From Cardinalis cardinalis (lineage: Eukaryota; Chordata; Aves; Passeriformes; Cardinalidae): DNA of 64,000 bases. Under the pieces are notes generated by a model. It searched no databases. It saw only the letters and a list, made by a program, of their open reading frames with translations, and was not told the DNA's origin. The position numbers and the translations under genes are program-made. Positions 1 through 13,475 of this stretch are shown here, in pieces (within the stretch, counting starts at the first letter, position 1; every line of letters begins with the position of its first letter). The stretch covers positions 4,393,481 through 4,457,480 of the forward strand of contig JACDOX010000001.1 of assembly GCA_014549065.1 (NCBI GenBank), in the 5' to 3' direction.

Positions 1-20
1 TTTTTTTTTTTTTTTTTTTT
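1..20. repeat. Poly-T run at the window edge
   Basis: Twenty consecutive T open the window. This could be a genuine homopolymer, the poly-A tail of a minus-strand retroposon, or the edge of an assembly gap. Nothing upstream is visible to decide. Confidence 0.8.
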
Positions 21-3000
21 GCCAACAACAGCTTAACTGGCTGTGAGTGGTTTATTTTTAAAAATTGCAAATTGCAATGCATTCAAGAGATGGCATCTTC
101 CAATCATTATGGTGATCATGGTAACCACTCTCATTTTCAGCTTCTGCAAGGAACGCCTNACTGTCTCAAGCAAGTCCCCTCGGGAGAAAATCAGACAGTG
201 CTTGCATAAAATCATATGCACAGCACAGAGAGAGAGCCACGCTGTTGTTAGGCAGCATATGCTGCACAAAAATAATCTGTACTAAGTAAAACCATCCATG
301 TCTGCAAAGCTGTTTAATGAAAGATGCAGTAATGAAAGATGTAGGAAAGAAATGGATGCTTTTTCTACAGCAATCAGAAGAAAGGAAACCAGCCCTTTCT
401 TTCTAAAAAAAAATATTTCAAAACAACACACTCACCTTAAACACAGCTAAATATCCTGCATCATTTTTCTTTTATCAGATGTCTTCATTTCAGCTTCATT
501 GATTAATATGTATTTTTAAATGAAAGTACACACTGTATTTAAAACAAATTCTTACATTAACATGTTATGTTTTTATTAAATGAAATTCTTACCTTAATAA
601 TTTTATTCCAGATGGGCTGCATAATATACACAGATAAAGGATTTGTATCCACAGCACTGTACTGTGAGGAAAAAGCAAGCATGTTAAACAAAGCACTGAA
701 CAATGGCTATTTTTACATATCCTTCAGCATCTAAGAGCACTCAGTGGGACTGGTGTAAATTTATTTTATTCTGATTTGTACAGGTTTTATTTAATTTAAA
801 AGCACTGTCCTGGTTTACAATTACCATGTTAGCAACTCTATGTATTAACACATAGGTTTAGGCTTGTGAAATGGCAAACAGCTCTGCAGTCACACTTTAC
901 TTTTAAATTCTTATTATTTTACAACCTTATAAAATTCTGCATTTCTGCTGTATTTTGGATTTAGCACCTTTATTTCCACTACCATTAATGCACAGTCTGA
1001 GCACCAGTTCATTGTTAGTATTTAGGATAGATAGTGAACATGGAATGTGTTTGTAGGTGGAATATTATCTTGCAGAGATACACAGCTTTTGTCATAGTAA
1101 CACAGTTGCATTTGCACTATGCTAATTCATGTAAGGCAATGTTATTGTAAAAATGAGCTCTAAAATAGCACAGTTCATTACCACAATAACATTTCTCTAT
1201 TGGACAGACTTGAAAACACATNTGTTTTATAAATTCCAGTAAGTACATATCTATATCTTTTGTAAACAAAATACTTCAGAAATCCAAGGCCACCCTGAAT
1301 TGCTGTTGTCTCGTTTTTCCTCAGAGGACAGTACCAAGTTTTATCCTGCCTTGAGACTGCAGTACACAGAATAATCTTAGGAAGAACAATCTAACTGATA
1401 ATACCACTGAAAACCATGTACTTGAGCCCTGGCAGGTAGGCACTGGAAGAAGTTATCCATCATTGGGGTGGTACATGTAATTATTTCANAAATTCTTGGA
1501 CTTTGAAAGGGCATATATGGCTTAACATTGCTAGGATGATGCATANGACTCACAAAGACTCAGATATTTCTATATATAGCACTGTCCAAACATCATGTGC
1601 AGAAAATGGGAGGAAGATGGGATGTGTTAGACCACAGTTTGACAAAGCTGTTCACTTGCAGAAGAGCTGATGACAAAGAGTCTCCTTTCACATAACTTCA
1701 GCTAACAGTTAATTGTCTCTCCACACATATAGTTAATTTATTGACCTCTATTAGCCAGCTACTCTTTGGAGGAGACTGCACTCTGGAAGGACCTGCTCCA
1801 AGCCATTAATTATCAAAGCAACCTGAGCACTTGTCTTAAACTCAGGTACCTACATATGCAATGCTTAGGAACTCTTCCATACCTTTCCTTTTTCTATCTG
1901 AATACAAAGCATATGTNTTAATTACCTTCTGTACAAGACAAAGCATTCACATAGTAATTTTGTGTGTTCAAGTTTAAATCACAGATCATAAACCTAGCAT
2001 CTAATAAAATTATTATAACACTGTAAATACAGACTAACAAATATCAAAAAAATCACCTAGCAGTAACTGGTAAGACCAGATTGCCTAAATTTCCAAAGGG
2101 AATAAAATTTTGAGTTTATGAAGTGTACATCACTGATTTTAATTTTTTCTAAAAATGCTCCAAGTGTTCGCTCTAATGTATTATTTTTCTCTGCTGCTGC
2201 CACCCATATTACTTAATACACAATGCAATTTTGTCATCGTCATCAACAGATTTTCCACCAGAATATATATTAGAATTCTTAAATACATTACCTCAGAAAA
2301 AAAATTAATTCGCAGGTAAAACTTTACTTTTCATTATTCTGTATGTATTTGCAGGTCCAGATGCTGTGTTTATCTTTCAAACANTGATTATTACAACTGT
2401 TTGAACTTTTGATAAGCTAGCATGTGAATTACCAAAACCTGTGGGCTTTGCTTACATCTATGCCAAAATTAACAATTATACCAAGCTATACAATACTTAT
2501 GCCAACAGACCAGTCAGCTACTACNTAATTCACATGAGAACTATGGAAATCCTCTGAAAATGAAGAAAATTCAAAGNATCCATAAGCACTTTTGAGGTTT
2601 CAGGTAATCAGGAGTCTGCTCAAAGTTTCACTGTGGCTACTGCCCATTTCCTTACCCCAGCTGGTATTCAAGGACTATGTGAAATATGGGACAATTTGNT
2701 GACCAGCAAATTCAATTAATTCAGCCATACCTGTATAAGAATGTGCAAAGGTCAAAATAAGGGAGTTTTACCCTTGTTTCTACTTTGGCATTCTCTTTCT
2801 CCCTTCATCCCCAAGTCAAAGTCACACATAAAATCAGAAAATGCTACTTAAACAACAACAGTAAAATGAGGCTTTCTATCCAAAATATTCACCGGCTGTT
2901 CAGAACTACTGCTTTCTCTNAGAAGAAAAAAAAAAGGGNAAAATCAGTCTCATTTCTTTGAAATTGTTTTCTTATAGAGAAAATAAAAGAGACTATACAG

Positions 3001-4171
3001 ATATTATNCAATCTTTGTATTTTCTTTACTGGGAAATGTGAGAGATCAGGTAGCTTTCCAACATATCTCTACATAACAGACACAAACAAGAGACACAGCT
3101 TTTTGTTTCCCTCACAGTTTCCAAAGTCAAGCACCAAAAATCAAAACAGACCTTATTGGGAAAAGGAAAAAAAAAAAAGGAGAATTACAGCCAGCTTTTG
3201 TCATCTAAAGACATTTCAAGACACGCCACACTTCACCCTGTTAATTCCCATGTCTGTGGCTGAACTGTTGGTCCTGTGGGTGGGGAAGGAACATTCAGCA
3301 GATGTGCAGAAGAATGGAAATTTGCACTTCCCTCCACAATAATTTGTTTTAGCCAGACCAAAGGAAACACCCATGGAAAAATAGTTTTCAGTCACGGCAA
3401 AAAATAAAACTTGACAAATAAAGTCTGCTATACCATTTAATACTCTGCTTTGTTCTGCTCCCAAGAAGCTACTAACCTCAAGGCCATGAAATCCTCAGGA
3501 GTTTAATGTTCATGGCTGCTCAGAAAAGCAAAGTACTGAGTAACATGCTCACATTATGACCAATGAACATGAATGCAAGAGTCCATTGAACCTGATGGAA
3601 AAGAAGCACTGCCATTTGCTATTGTGCAATTCTGTCATTTTCAGGGCACTTATACTAAAAGACAAAAGTGGAGAGGATAAGCCTGTTGGAGGTTTTTAAG
3701 TGCAAGGCTTNTATAAGTACTAAGCACTTCCCTGCAAACAGTTTCTGCCCTGGAAGGGGGATTGATTGTCCTTATACAAAGAAGAAGGGCTTGGATAAAT
3801 CAGAAAGCTTCTCAATTATTTTTAAAAGAAGTTGAAACAGTTGGGAGGGAACGGCAGTAGTAAGGGAATAAGAAAAATGGCATTGACTTCATCTTACTCC
3901 CAAATTTAAAAATGCTTCTTCTGGTTTTATTTAATAGCTGATATCTCCTTGAAGTCATCTGCTTTCTCTCTCAGTGTTAATGGCTTCTAGAAGAGCTAGA
4001 AATGAGAATACAGACACCAGACATGCGCACACATATATGGTGACTCAGGCAGCACTCATGAAATGTGCTTTTACTTTGTGCTCCTGCATCTTAATTTCCA
4101 TCCAGGGGATCCAGCACAGCACAAAGTTTCTGCTGGTCACCTGTGTTAGAGGGGAAAGGAAACAAGATTAA

Positions 4172-4196
4172 GGGGGGGTGGGGTGGGGGGGGAGGG
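4172..4196 (+). other. Potential G-quadruplex tract
   Basis: The plus strand carries G runs of 7, 4, 8 and 3 bases separated by single T, T and A. This fits the canonical rule of four runs of at least three G with short loops. It is an isolated G-rich block in AT-rich sequence and on the non-template strand relative to the minus-strand gene's product. No function is shown. Confidence 0.7.
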
Positions 4197-5713
4197 ATAA
4201 ACAATTAAGAAAAGTTGCAGGAAAACAGAAGAAAGAAAAATGAGCAAAAGCAAAGGTTTGGCTACACAGTAGAAAGACAACTGCTCTGCAGTGACAGAGC
4301 AGAGCCAAACACTGAGGGACAAAAGCACTCGCAGTGATCAAGGTCTCTGCTCTGCTAAATACAAGGCAAATAGTACCTTCTGGCTCACATCCACACAGCT
4401 TGGAAATACTTCCCATGATTGCAAACTGGTCACATCAGCACGGCACAGCATCTGCTGGAGGGGTGTTGGGCCTCATCATCTGGCCCCACACACCCAACAC
4501 ATCAATAGCATTCAATATGTTTAAGTTCAAAGTATCTGAAACAATCTGGAGACTACACTGTAACCCAGCAATATGGCACTTTCAGAGCATGAAAGTGAGC
4601 CCTGTCTGCTGTGCGTGTTCAAAAACCCAAATGCCCATGTTGGAAGAGTGCTGAAGGATGGTGAAACCAAAAAATGATGTGCACTACCTCCAGAACAGAA
4701 TATTTCCAAACCTAAAGCCTAGCTATTGCCTTGGAGAGACTTTAGAGAAATAAACAAACAAAACCCAAACAGGGAGTGAGCTAACCATTAATGAGAGCAG
4801 ACACTGGATCTTCACTGGACTCCCCAGCCCTTTCCAGCTTTGCACTGTGGAGGCATCACAAGAATAAAATTTTGGAATGACTACGATTAAGAGAAAAATA
4901 TAAAGCATGCCTACACACAGTTCAGAGTCAGGAGAGAAAGCAAGCTGCAAGAAATGTAGTTGCATAACTACCTTATATCATTATTTCAACTTCAGCTGCT
5001 TGTTATACTAAGAGACTATTCCTTTCCTGTACTGAAATCATCCTGTCCCAGGTATTGTGCCACTCAGCCATTTAGGTTCACAACACCTGTGTTTTGTAAA
5101 TGACAGACAAAGGGATGGGAGGCATGACAATGGACTCTTTTTTGCACAAGGTAAGGGGTTTTTGTGGTTTTGAAAGCTCGAAGATGACCCTCCCAGTCCA
5201 GGGTATGGACCAGTCGATATTGAAGAGAGCTCAGTGGGAAACCACCCTTCTGGGCAAAGTCTTATGCAACATGAACTTGGCTTCTGTGAAACCTTACACT
5301 TCAGGAACCACACAAAAATTAAAGAAAATACTGAAATACTGGCACATCTGGTAACAATTTTCCATCAATCTTTCTGATTCCTAGAATACATTAAACATGT
5401 GGAGTTTAATTCTATTTTATATATGTTTTTACAGGTTTGTAGTTATTATGGGACACAGTCTTGAATCTTAACAAAAGCTTCACAAAGGGAAGAAAGACAA
5501 GAACGCTACAAATAACAGAGCTCCACAACACTGTGGATGCCAAATATGTTCAGCACTTTAAGTGCTGATGTATTCCAAAACACAGTCCTGTTACTTCTAA
5601 TAATAGAATTGCTTTACATTATATCATCAGTTAGTTAATTATTCATAANTAATGGCTTGGGTTTTCTATCTCCTCTACAATAATTTGGTGTATTCTGCAT
5701 TTTCCCCTATCCA

Positions 5714-5834
5714 CATATATATATGGGGGGGGTTTTGGTTTTGGTTTTTGGGGTGTTTTTTGTTTGTTTGTTTTGGGGATTTTGTTTGTTTTTGTTGTTG
5801 TTGTTTGGGGGTTTTTGGTTTGGTTTTTTATTAG
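5714..5834. repeat. Low-complexity T/G tract with a short AT repeat
   Basis: A short (AT)n run is followed by about 110 bases made almost only of T and G on the plus strand, with runs of 8, 4, 4 and 5 G separated by TTTTGG- and TTTG-like units. The overlapping short ORF, rich in Phe, Trp, Gly and Cys, is a product of this composition and not a gene. Confidence 0.8.
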
Positions 5835-8314
5835 ATCACCAATACCTAATCCAGGAGTTATAAGCCTGTACTAAGACTGGATGCAGCTGCACTGTGAAGG
5901 AAGAGGCTGCCCAAATTGGGCTCCTGAGCTCCTCTCTCCCCTCTCACTNTGCCCCCTTCAGTTCCATTAGCCTGTGCACACTACAGCTGGGAAATACAGC
6001 AAGATTTTCCTTTCACCTGATATTATTCCTAGCAAATACTAGAATGTCATGGTTTGTGCAATCCAACAATTCTGATTGGTATTATGAAGTCACCAGGAAG
6101 TTGTTATTACTCAAACTGCTGTCCTGGGGATGTTTTGTTGCAAAGGTATATNTATCATTCACCTCCTCATTTTCAGGAATCCTGACACACATTGAGTCCT
6201 GTGCCACATNCTTACCCTTAATGAAGTATCTATGGACCCACGTCCATGAGGTCATGGGCACGTGGAGCTGTGGGTCAGGACTGTTAGTCAGCAACCACTT
6301 TTCAACTAATAGTAGTTATATTAAGGATGCTGCCTAAATTCTCTTAAGGAGAAGGCTNACATGGGACAGGTTCAAGCACTTAACAACAAAGCCAAAATAA
6401 TTAAAAAGAACATAGAAANATGATTAAATATTGAGCAAGGGGTAATAGAAGACAGCTGCATGTGTGCTGCTCTAAAGGGACAAAGGTAGAGGCTGGCCCA
6501 GAATGGTGAAAATATAAATCCTGCTAAAACCAAAACCTGCACACTCTTAGGGAACAGCACAACTGATCCTTAACTTGCTATTCAAGGAAGCTCTAACATA
6601 GTAAGAAAGTTGATTTCTATGGGGGNTTTTTTGTGCAGACTGGACTTCCACAGTCAGTAAAAGGAAACAACAGCAGGATTTTGTNCTACACCTATTTCTG
6701 TGCATGTACAAACATGTGTGTGCCAGCAGCCCTTTAAAGATCTAACAGTAGACCAAGTACCCATCCAGCTGGAGCTCTGCCAGAGGGTGTACCTAAATAC
6801 CTGGGGAACCCAAAGTGGGGAAACCACTCCAGGCCCAAAAGGGAAGACAGATTAAAAGCATGTTGTAGTTTCCATAAGAGCTGCTGAACAGTGGTTCTGT
6901 ANCACATACACTGAACCCTTGTGATATCTAATATCCTGAAGCACAAGGGAGGCATTACTTCACAGAAAGACTCCTACCTCTATAAAACAACCCTTAGAAT
7001 AAGGGTTCCTTTAGATTGATAACAAACATTACACATTCAAATCACAGCTACATCTTTGCAATTATTCTTCTATTAAAACACAGATGAATGAACAAAAATA
7101 CATATATATATACATGCATATTCTACACATAAAAATCCAAAAAAGCATCTCAGAATGCTAACATCTCTTGATAAAGCAATAAAATGAAACTATGCAGTTG
7201 TTATTTGCACTTTTATGAGATTCAACAAGGCATACAACTCTTTATATTGAGCATATTTTTCCCAAAAGTGATCTAATGAACCTNTGTAAATTAATGGGTG
7301 TAATATTGCACTCAGAACCACGTACAATTTCCCATCATTTGGAAAAAAGTCCGGCAGCAAGTTATATCAAATGTAGCATCTCTGTGATGTGATTTCATTA
7401 ANTTCTTGGTTCATTAGCATATGATATGTAGAAGGAAGATAATGATTACAGAAGTCATGAAATTCTACATTGTCAGCGACAACCACAACAGGAGGAGGAA
7501 AAAAGAGGTAAGGCATGAATGAAGACTGTCTTTCAGAATGACATATTCAGTTGGCCCAAGGCTCTTTGAGACATGAGACACATGAATGCAGTGACAGATA
7601 ATGTAAGAGTAATGAGTTATTTGGTTTATTTCACATACTATTCAACAACATTTAATTACAACCCCAGTCTACCATCAAAGTAACATGAAGAAGACTGCAA
7701 GATTTTATTGTAGAATAGTGGGCTGTTGACTCATGGTTTTATTAAAGCCAGACAACACTAGCTTTCACTGCCTCAAATATTCAAGGACACAGTTTAATGA
7801 ACTCTGGTGGTTTGAAAAATCTACCTACAGCAGACACAACTGATAACTGTTTTCAGATAAAAATACTNTGTGGAAAAACACTATATAATAAACATGCAAA
7901 GAAAGTATACATAAATATACATAAAATTGTCCATGTGCAATGAGCATTACTGCAATGACCATCATTAACTGTCTCCTAAGTAGTTTCAGGTAATCATGCA
8001 AATGAAAGTCTCTTCTCCTAAATTTTCAAAATCATGTAAACTCCTCATGTTACCAGAGTAGAAAGCAAAACTACTGTTCAATTAAGGTGAGCAGAACCCA
8101 TGATTTTTCTAAATCTCATAGTTACACTTGTAGCCTTGGAAAAGCATAGACTTCACAGAAATCCAATCTAGTATCTGGGTGAATCCTGAACTTCCAGACG
8201 CTAATTCACTAGATTATGCTCAACACACTTTGCTCTTCTGGTATAAGTCAGTGTAAAAGAAAGAGTCAGACCTTGAAACGTGACCACCATACATCTGATC
8301 TTGTTTCTCTAACC

Positions 8315-9500
8315 CTCCAAAATGAGGCCTGGGATGTAATTTGAGAGATCTTCTAGTCCAGAGCATTCACCTAATGCAAGATCACGTTCAGTATACATTA
8401 AGGATGCAGATCAAGTTTCCATGAGGTAATGGCCCCATTGCTTGCAGAAAGCAAACATGCCAGCACACTAAAAGAAAATACACTACCCAAAACTTTCATA
8501 AAAAGGTGTCAGCAACTGTTTGTTTATTAATACTCAACACTAGATTGTTGATCTTGCCTCAGAGAAATCAAGCCATTTCTTAAGACTGATAAAATGATTG
8601 CCCAATCCCCTTTAGTACCTGTTCCAGCAGGCCTTATTAACACAAGACTGACATAGCAGATGCCTTAAATTTCTCTTTGTGCAGCCAAAACTCACATCTT
8701 GTCTTTCTTTAAAAGGGCACTCTTTACTAGGCTCTTACTCCCACTTCACTCAGACTGTCTCACACAGTTCATCTTTCCTAAGCCTCTTGTTATTCATAAT
8801 GTCATTCTGAGGACTGCAAACTATGTGCCAAAGCAGGCAGGACACATTATTCCACTTGATACCTGATCAGTACATCAGCTACAGGACTAAACACAACCCT
8901 TTGACATATTTATGACACTTCCAGCTTAAGAACTTTTTTTCCTTTATTATAANAGCCACAATGCTGTCAACACTCTGATCCCCAGCATCATTCCTGCACT
9001 CTGTTGTCTCTTATTTTATGTTTTAAATGTTGATTTTCTTTCCCCTAAGCAAAACCTTGTTTACTGAATTTTTTCATATTGNTTTCTGGCTATTATATCC
9101 CTTTTCCAAGTATATTTTAAATCATAAACCTATCCTTCAAAATTCTTTAGTATAGTGAAAATTTTACAATATTCTCCCTTCTGTTACTTAATAAAAGTAT
9201 TGAACAGCAATGGAGCTGGAACAGAGAGAGTGCTGTGTAGGTAGAATCCCACTTGATAGAGCCTCCTACTTTGACAGAAAACTTTAAATGTTTCCATTCT
9301 CTTTGAAGAAATATTTTAAACTCTTTAAAATATTTCAATTTTACAATGATTTAATCTTAATTACTTCTGCCTACTTTACTTGTGAGAACATGGGACAGTA
9401 GCAGACGCCTCACTGAAATGAAACTACTTATATTTCATGTACTCTCCCCTCCTCACNACACCCCTTATCCACACAGAACTACCTGCTAAAAAATGACTTA
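8315..9500 (-). mobile_element. Ancient CR1/L3-type LINE fragment
   Basis: Read on the plus strand, this segment follows the antisense of the 3' half of CR1/L3-like LINEs, with many substitutions and indels. Landmarks in order are an 'agatcttctagtcca' stretch near 8346, a 'gtgccaaagcaggcaggacacatta' type block near 8827, a 'ccttgtttactgaattt' block near 9054, a 'attgaacagcaatggagctgg' type block near 9200 with 'aatcccacttgata' near 9245, and 'cctcactgaaatgaa' near 9407. The element is therefore inserted with its sense strand on minus. No intact reverse transcriptase frame remains. The match is from memory of consensus sequences, so the edges are approximate. Confidence 0.6.
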
Positions 9501-12500
9501 GAGGATAGAAATAGTGTGGACAAAACAAGATGAAAATGGGGAACCCCAGATGTTAATTTTTATTGTTGTATCTGATTTCTATAATCATCTTNTCCAGGCC
9601 TATTGTTTGAGTCAAGCCTCTATAGCTTGTTCTTAGATCTCTTTTATTCTCAAACAGGATAAAGCATCAGTTTTCTGGCTTGAAGAACCTCTGTGCCCAG
9701 GTACTGTAAAAGAAGGTGACTCAAGGCAAATATGCAAGGGAAATCCTAAGAATGAAGTGATGAGAAGAGACAATGGCAACAGGAGCTCACCACTGACATT
9801 ACTGAATTCTGGTGAGAAGGATAAAAATAAAGAACCAAATTCCACTTTTATCTGTACTCATCACCTGGTTGTTGCAGAACAGCTTGTTTCCAGCAGAAGC
9901 CCAAGCAGGCAGAAAAAAAAAGGTAGCAGTGTAATTCCACGGCTGCTCTTCTAGAACTACAAAACGCTGATAAAACATAAAAGTAGGAACAACATGACCC
10001 AAGCCCTACAATTCCAGTGAGTTGTAGCTTTTTGGCTGTGTTGCTCCATGTCCTGAAGAACAGCACACAAACCAAGGATAAGAATCTTCTGTGATACAGT
10101 TGCAGCAAATCACCTGAGCATGCAACTGTCCTGAAATCAGCACCTGCCCCAGAGGCAAGAAGGTGGCAGAAATATCACAGCAGTAATACTCAGGGTTGTG
10201 TCTGAACTCTCTCATTGTCACATNTCCACCTGTTCTCAGCGTGCTTTTAAGCAGAAAAAGGAAAACTGNATCTCTAAAACCCCATTAACAGGCAGAATGA
10301 ATGGGAATAGATTAGTAAAGTGAAATAGCTAGTCCTGAGGAGCCAGTGCCTGTGCTATAAGGATTTCAGAAGGTATAACACTAAACTNGTTCCATTATAA
10401 TACTAGGGACTGAATATACTGGGGGTACTTGTGTGTTTGTTATCTGGTTTAGGTTCATCCTAAGAGAATGCATTTTTGTGCTCTGAGGTCACTCTGTGAT
10501 GTAAGAAAAGCTTGGTAATTGGGGAAAACTTGCTTCAAAAGCCTAATATACATGGACCTAACATGCTAAAGGGTGCTGAAATCTTTGCATTCATTAGAGG
10601 TCTGCCATTCCCTTAGCAAAGAACTGTGCTGGTTTTGTTGCCAAGGCCCTCCTCCAACTGCAAACAGGAGACANTGCCTGAAACATACAATTGAAGCATT
10701 CATGGCAGAGAAATTAATTCAGCTGTGCGAAAATTTTGAAAATTGAACAGCATTTTTTTTCCAGGCCATATTTACCTTTACAAAAGCAGCTGATTACACA
10801 AATTGTTTTTTAAGCTGCATTAGGCTCAGCAGATAAATTGTGCAAAGTATGGAGTACGTTAAGCCACTGATAGTACTGTGAGCACAATGCTGCAGTGTGA
10901 TGTACAACAGAGAGATGGATGCCACTAAATCTAAAGTTTTCTATGCACACTTCAAATCCAGAAGCAATACAGTGTTTTAGCTCAATATTGAACGTATGCT
11001 CACAAATCCTTTCAGGGATTACCTAGTTCTTCACAGGGCCAATGCACATATCCCTCCACACTACCCCACAACTGGGTTCACCAGGAAACACAGGGCAGAA
11101 ACAGCCAGAAGGTTGTAAGATGAGGTAACCCATGTGTGCCGGGCACAGTGACCAGAGTTTAGCACCTGCTGAACAGGCAGCAAAGGAAGCAGCATTCTCC
11201 TCCAAGGGGCTGGGAAGCTGAAGGACCAGGATGCAGTAAGGCCCTAGGCTGAAGGGGAAGAGATGGCAGCCAGAGGGCAACAGGAGGTTGAAGAGCATGT
11301 GTCAGGCCTAGGAGGTGGTGAGAACAAAGCTGTGGTTGTGGCAACCTCAGGTACAGGAGAATGAAGGACAAGAGATTGTGGTAATGATTAGTGCCTCCTT
11401 GCTGCAACCCTTCTGTATTTTTGGAGTACTTTAAATCACTGTGAGCNGCATTTACTAATAGGGAGAGCTGCCATGACCTGCCAGGTCCTCCTGTAGCACC
11501 TCCTGCCAGCAACCTGGAGCACNAGGCAATTGCTGCAGATACCTGACAAGCTCAGCAGCACCAATCTCATGTAGCTGTACTTCTCTGTGTGAAACACATG
11601 CCATTTGGATTTATTTATTTCCAAGATACCCCAGTCCCAAGTCATCTCCGGTAAAAGAAAATAATTTGATTTCACCTTTCTAAAGCCGGCACTTACTAGG
11701 TTTTTTTTCAGAACATGGTAGAACAGATACTTCTTGAGTATCTGCGTTGGCTGATTCTTGTACTTAAGAAAATTACCCTACANAGTTTCTCTGCAATGCT
11801 CTTGAAAAACCAATATATTCAAATTAAATTATTTGATTTGTGATTCTGTCTTTTAGTAATAATTTGCCCTGTAAATCATAAGTATGGCACAATGATTACA
11901 GGTTTTTTAAAGAACATTGTTTTGATTATTCCTCATCTGCACTTATTTGAAGCTATTTTCATTCAAGTGATAAGAAAGAATGTAATACAAGCATTCCCAT
12001 ATTTGTACTATGAACTCAAATAATGCAGGAAAGTTACTTAAATAACGTCTATTTATCCTAAACATTGCTTTTTGTTTCTCTTCCTCCTGATCTCAGTCAA
12101 GACTGCAGCTTCACCATTCAAGCACAGACCTGTGCAACTCACACCCTGTGGCCAGAAGCAGCTGGCAGAATGTTTTATCCCACTCACATCGGAGACACAC
12201 AAACAGGTTGGTACATTTTAATTAGCTTCTGCGCACAACAAGTTCCTAGGAAGCAACCTGGAGAACACTCTCGAAGCNACACTTCCTCCACCTCCATTCC
12301 TGCTGAGGTGAACAGGCAGAGCTGCAGGCCCAGGGAACGGAAGGGCTTGATAGGAACCAGGAAAAGCTGAACGCCCTGGTTGGAGCCCAGCCTGGGAAGG
12401 NACACGGTAAGAGCAGGAAGGCAAGGATCTTGGGGAGCATGGTGTAGGGGCTGCTTTGGCAAACTGAACATAAAATAAAAGGCTGGGTGTTGTGCTGGTA

Positions 12501-12925
12501 GGAGCTGGTATGCCCCTCCTGCTTTTCACGAGGAAAGAGGTGANGGTGTGTGAACCTCATTGGCATGGCCCACTTCAGACACCTGCGCCTCAACTGGCAC
12601 AAACCTGGATGATCCTCGTTCTGCATCCCCCATAACTCCTAAGTCCATGACATAACACTGGTAAATTCAAATATCTAATGATTCACCTATTTACTGGAAT
12701 TCTACATGCCGGTTATTTGCAAACATGAGGTTTAGATCAAATTATTAAAAGTAAGTTTTTCTTTCCCCCCTCTGCCAGCTTTCTTATTTATTTCTCAATA
12801 CCAGAGCATTCCTGTGTCTGAAGGCTTTGCAGATAGCCGGACAAGCAGCATCAATGCGTGTTTTCTTACAGAAACACCGGACGCGTTCAAAACCATGCTG
12901 CTCTAAAACGGGCAAAGCTTTTATA
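9501..12925. other. No gene recognised; AT-rich sequence with moderately GC-rich patches
   Basis: This is probably still intron 1 of the minus-strand SELENOI-like gene. Two patches, about 11.03-11.56 kb and 12.20-12.62 kb, are richer in G and C and carry overlapping ORFs of up to 126 codons. Those frames contain N bases, show no recognisable domain and lack a matching partner exon, so I do not call them genes. Confidence 0.4.
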
Positions 12926-13247
12926 GACCTTGATACTCACTCAAAACCCACTTCACTCTGCCTCCACCGAGACCCACCTGCTGCCCCGCGAACACCCAGG
13001 GCACGCACTGCACCAGAGCCGGGCACAGGTGGAGGTGCGGGACATCCCCTGCGGGCACAGCTGGAGGGAGCCCTGCGGACCCTCCGGCGGCGGAGGGATG
13101 GCCCCCCCGGCCGGGGCCGCATTCACAGCGGGGCTGGGACCCAGCCGCCCGAAGCGGAGCGCTCCGGAGCAGCGATGCCACCCGGGACTGCCCGTCCGCC
13201 GCCCGCCCTCCCTCCCGGCCCCGGGGCTGCCCCGTACCGCCCCGTAC

Positions 13248-13304
13248 CTTGTAGTGTCGGAAGCCGTGCAGCTGCGGGCCGCTCACATAGCGCCACCGCC
13301 ACAT
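13248..13304 (-). CDS. SELENOI/EPT1-like ethanolaminephosphotransferase, first coding exon (partial gene)
   Basis: Nineteen codons, MWRWRYVSGPQLHGFRHYK, read on the minus strand from ATG at 13304 and end at an AAG|GTACGG donor. From knowledge of the family, SELENOI (EPT1) begins with a Y-E-Y-V-S-P-E-Q-L-A-G-F-D-K-Y-K pattern followed by the YSAVDTNPLS block. The exon here shares YVS, QL, GF and YK at the same spacing and stops exactly where that next block would start. The family transfers phosphoethanolamine from CDP-ethanolamine to diacylglycerol in the ER/Golgi membrane (Kennedy pathway). The catalytic motif, membrane segments and any selenocysteine codon lie in later exons not visible here. 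The differences from canonical SELENOI suggest a paralogue. CEPT1 and CHPT1 fit less well. The start was chosen because it is the only in-frame ATG of the exon inside the CpG island. Confidence 0.6.
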
Positions 13305-13475
13305 CGCCGCCCTGCCCTGCGCCGCGCCGGCACCGAGGCACGGAGGGATGGCAGCGATGGGAGGACGGATGAGGGAGGCGGCGGGGCCGGGGGCGGGCGG
13401 AGGGCGGCTCCCCGGCCGCGCCCCGCGGGCTGGACCTGCCCCTGGCTCCGGCATCCGCGCCGGGGCTGCCCGCGG

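Larger units (their letters stand above)
21..8314. other. Probable intron 1 of the SELENOI-like gene (minus strand), no exons seen
   Basis: This stretch is AT-rich, with short scattered ORFs and isolated N bases. I searched the minus strand for the later SELENOI-family blocks (the NPLS..HPFW segment, the CDP-alcohol phosphotransferase DG..AR motif and the C-terminal selenocysteine context) and saw none. Because the only coding exon of the minus-strand gene is at 13.25-13.30 kb, the simplest reading is a first intron longer than 13 kb that runs off the window. Local exceptions (a G-rich tract near 4.18 kb, a T/G tract near 5.78 kb) are listed separately. Confidence 0.45.

Noticed and set aside
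5038..5354. Overlapping 84- and 91-codon ORFs on opposite strands with a GTAAGG donor near 5151
   Set aside because: No similarity to SELENOI-family exons on the minus strand, and no partner exon on the plus strand.
5894..6337. 147-codon plus-strand ORF in AT-rich sequence
   Set aside because: It contains N bases, shows no recognisable domain, has no supporting splice context, and follows a low-complexity tract.
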